Assembly (NCBI GenBank): GCA_003242355.1 | Contig: QGUH01000157.1 | Span: 1 to 7,345, forward strand | From: Pseudomonadota bacterium | GTDB taxonomy: Bacteria > Myxococcota_A > Polyangia > Polyangiales > Polyangiaceae | Reading direction: 5' to 3' | Length of the DNA: 7,345 nucleotides | Shown: piece after piece, positions 6,443 to 7,345 of the stretch | Position numbering within the stretch: position 1 is the stretch's first letter | Layout: every line of letters begins with the position of its first letter | Translations under genes and position numbers: made by a program | Notes under the pieces: generated by a model | What the model was told of the DNA's origin: nothing | The model's input: only the letters and a program-made list of their open reading frames with translations | The model's database searches: none

Positions 6443-6598
6443 GGGAGGGCGGCTCGGGCGGAAGCGTGCCACCGAAGGGACGCCGAATGCCCGCAAGATG
6501 GGGCCCAGCTTGGCGCCCTTTTGAGTTGCGAGCGTCGGTAAGCCGGGGCGGGAAGACGGCTCTGGCGGAAGCGTGCCGCCGAGAAGGGACGCCGAATG
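6443..6598. repeat. Direct repeat pair, about 47 bases, second copy abutting parS
   Basis: The first copy is at 6443-6489 and the second at 6550-6598, about 107 bases apart. Both share GGCGGAAGCGTGCC and AGGGACGCCGAATG; a 2-base GA insertion and about four substitutions separate them. The second copy ends exactly where the parS site at 6597-6612 begins (the shared TG), while the first copy is followed by unrelated sequence. Confidence 0.85.
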
Positions 6599-6612
6599 TT
6601 CCACGTGAAACA
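6597..6612. other. parS: parS centromere site (ParB-binding), intergenic
   Basis: The plus strand reads TGTTCCACGTGAAACA, matching the parS consensus TGTTTCACGTGAAACA at 15 of 16 positions; the one difference (C at position 5) is at a position known to vary. Apart from that pair it is palindromic around CACGTG. It lies 1542 bases from the site in bioF. Confidence 0.84.
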
Positions 6613-6950
6613 CCCGGAACCCCGACACGACTCGAACGGCGTGCCCCAAGGGGTGAGCAACTCCCGCGGGCCTGGAGGCGCCGATCTCGTGCGTCACGGC
6701 GGTTCCGCGCACGGCCTCGGACCGCCGGATTGGACTCGGATCCGTGCGACCGGGCACTGGTTGGAACGGGCCCAACGGCGAAACGAAGCGCGACTCGGGT
6801 TCGCGGACGACGAAGTCCTGCATGTCTCGACTGCCGCGTCAGGACTCCGTCCCCCCGCCCCCGCTGCCGTTCATCCCTCGCTCGGTGAAGCCATCACCAA
6901 CGACGCGGTCCTTGGGAACGACCTTCGCCTAGTCCACGTCCGCCGGCGCG

Positions 6951-7060
6951 GGAGGCGAGTCGCTCGTTGGTTGCCGCTCCGGATACGACCAGGACGGTAG
7001 CTCGGCACATCCGCTGCGCCTGAGGAGGCGAGTCGCTCCGTGGTTGCCGCGCTGGATACG
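6951..7060. repeat. Direct repeat pair, 37 bases, 73-base period
   Basis: The first copy is at 6951-6987 and the second at 7024-7060. Both start GGAGGCGAGTCGCTC and end GGATACG, with 4 differences in 37. The period equals that of the unrelated pair at 5917-6025, and each copy carries the 12-mer GGCGAGTCGCTC. Confidence 0.82.
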
Positions 7061-7345
7061 CGCAAAGGGACTGCTCCGGTTACCTCCGCCTCGGTCGCGC
7101 CGAGTCGGGGAGCGGACGAAGAGGGTGCGCCCGAACCCGTGGCGTTCCGTGATGGCCGCGAGCTAGCCTCGACCTCGAGAACGAACGCGGCGAGCGGACT
7201 CGCCCGACCACTTTCGCACGGAAGGCACGGCCAAGACGGAACGACGCTCGAGGTCCCGCGGGCACGAGGCGTCGGGCATCGCGGAGGAGGCATCCGGGCC
7301 ATCTCCGCGGCGCGCAATCAAAGGGGGTTGGCGACGACATCGAGC

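Larger units (their letters stand above)
5253..7345. other. About 2.1 kb with no supported gene; repeat-rich, contains a parS site
   Basis: Several reading frames are open for hundreds of codons in both directions, but all read as arginine/proline/glycine-rich sequence without recognisable domains. They overlap one another and lack ribosome-binding sites, as expected by chance at this G+C content. What is visible instead: three pairs of direct repeats (5917-6025, 6443-6598, 6951-7060), a short tandem repeat (6313-6343), a 12-mer present three times, stable hairpins at 5728-5880 and a parS-like site at 6597-6612. No tRNA, rRNA, insertion sequence, CRISPR array or DnaA-box cluster was seen. The region could be an unusual centromere-associated spacer, a long structured RNA or a decayed gene; I cannot separate these. 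Confidence 0.6.

Noticed and set aside
6613..6720. tRNA or tmRNA suggested by a GTTCGAG-like stretch on the minus strand near 6630-6645
   Set aside because: No matching T-arm stem, acceptor stem or anticodon arm could be assembled.
5623..6888. A 421-codon plus-strand open frame and several other long open frames across 5600-7340 on both strands
   Set aside because: Composition is arginine/proline/glycine-rich, no domain is recognisable, the frames overlap each other, and starts lack ribosome-binding sites. Long stop-free frames are expected at this G+C content.
5917..7060. CRISPR array
   Set aside because: Repeats occur only in pairs, differ from each other and lack uniform spacers and cas genes.
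7080..7340. Minus-strand open frame starting near the right edge (begins MSSPTPFDCAPRRW)
   Set aside because: No similarity I recognise, mixed codon use and an overlapping competing frame (7317-6871); too weak to call a gene.
5253..7345. A replication origin (oriC) in the repeat region
   Set aside because: No cluster of DnaA boxes (TTATCCACA-like) and no A+T-rich unwinding region is visible; parS sites suggest proximity to an origin but do not show one here.

Overview
The window is about 70% G+C, with mostly G/C-ending codons in its real genes. Its gene types and wording (a MoxR/DUF58/transglutaminase cluster, a CcmA-like ATPase and a bioF-bioD pair rich in GAGCTCG/CTCGAGC codon runs) suggest a large-genome deltaproteobacterium, probably Myxococcota/Polyangia. 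That placement is an inference. The sequence looks like a contig: the first ~100 bases are G/C homopolymer runs typical of poor sequence, and one gene carries a clean single-base frameshift.

Layout. (1) 101-2302, minus strand: an operon of moxR AAA+ ATPase, DUF58 protein and the N-terminus of a TgpA-like transglutaminase membrane protein, cut by the left edge. The genes overlap by 4 bases (GTGA and ATGA), which suggests translational coupling. DUF58 needs one added base near 1185 to read through. (2) 2303-2560: a divergent intergenic region with an inverted repeat. (3) 2561-3235, plus strand: a CcmA-like ABC ATPase with no permease beside it. (4) 3236-3396: a convergent gap with three short hairpins. 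(5) 3397-5252, minus strand: bioF then bioD, two consecutive steps of biotin synthesis. The sequence upstream of bioF holds mutually exclusive hairpins and a 51-codon ORF with a strong ribosome-binding site. (6) 5253-7345: about 2.1 kb with no gene I can support. It holds three pairs of direct repeats, a 12-mer present three times, several hairpins and a parS-like site.

The most interesting signal is two near-perfect parS (ParB-binding centromere) sites 1.54 kb apart. One lies inside bioF, where it forces five consecutive A/T-ending codons into a gene otherwise rich in G/C-ending codons. The other lies in the repeat-rich non-coding region and directly abuts one copy of a direct repeat. ParB-parS sites cluster near the replication origin in most bacteria, so this region is probably origin-proximal and part of the chromosome's partition centromere. 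No parA, parB, dnaA or DnaA-box cluster is visible in the window.

How the genes work together: MoxR ATPases act as chaperones for neighbouring membrane and VWA/DUF58 proteins, with the transglutaminase as a likely partner. BioF and BioD make 7-keto-8-aminopelargonate and dethiobiotin; bioA and bioB must be elsewhere. The ABC ATPase probably pairs with a membrane partner encoded elsewhere.
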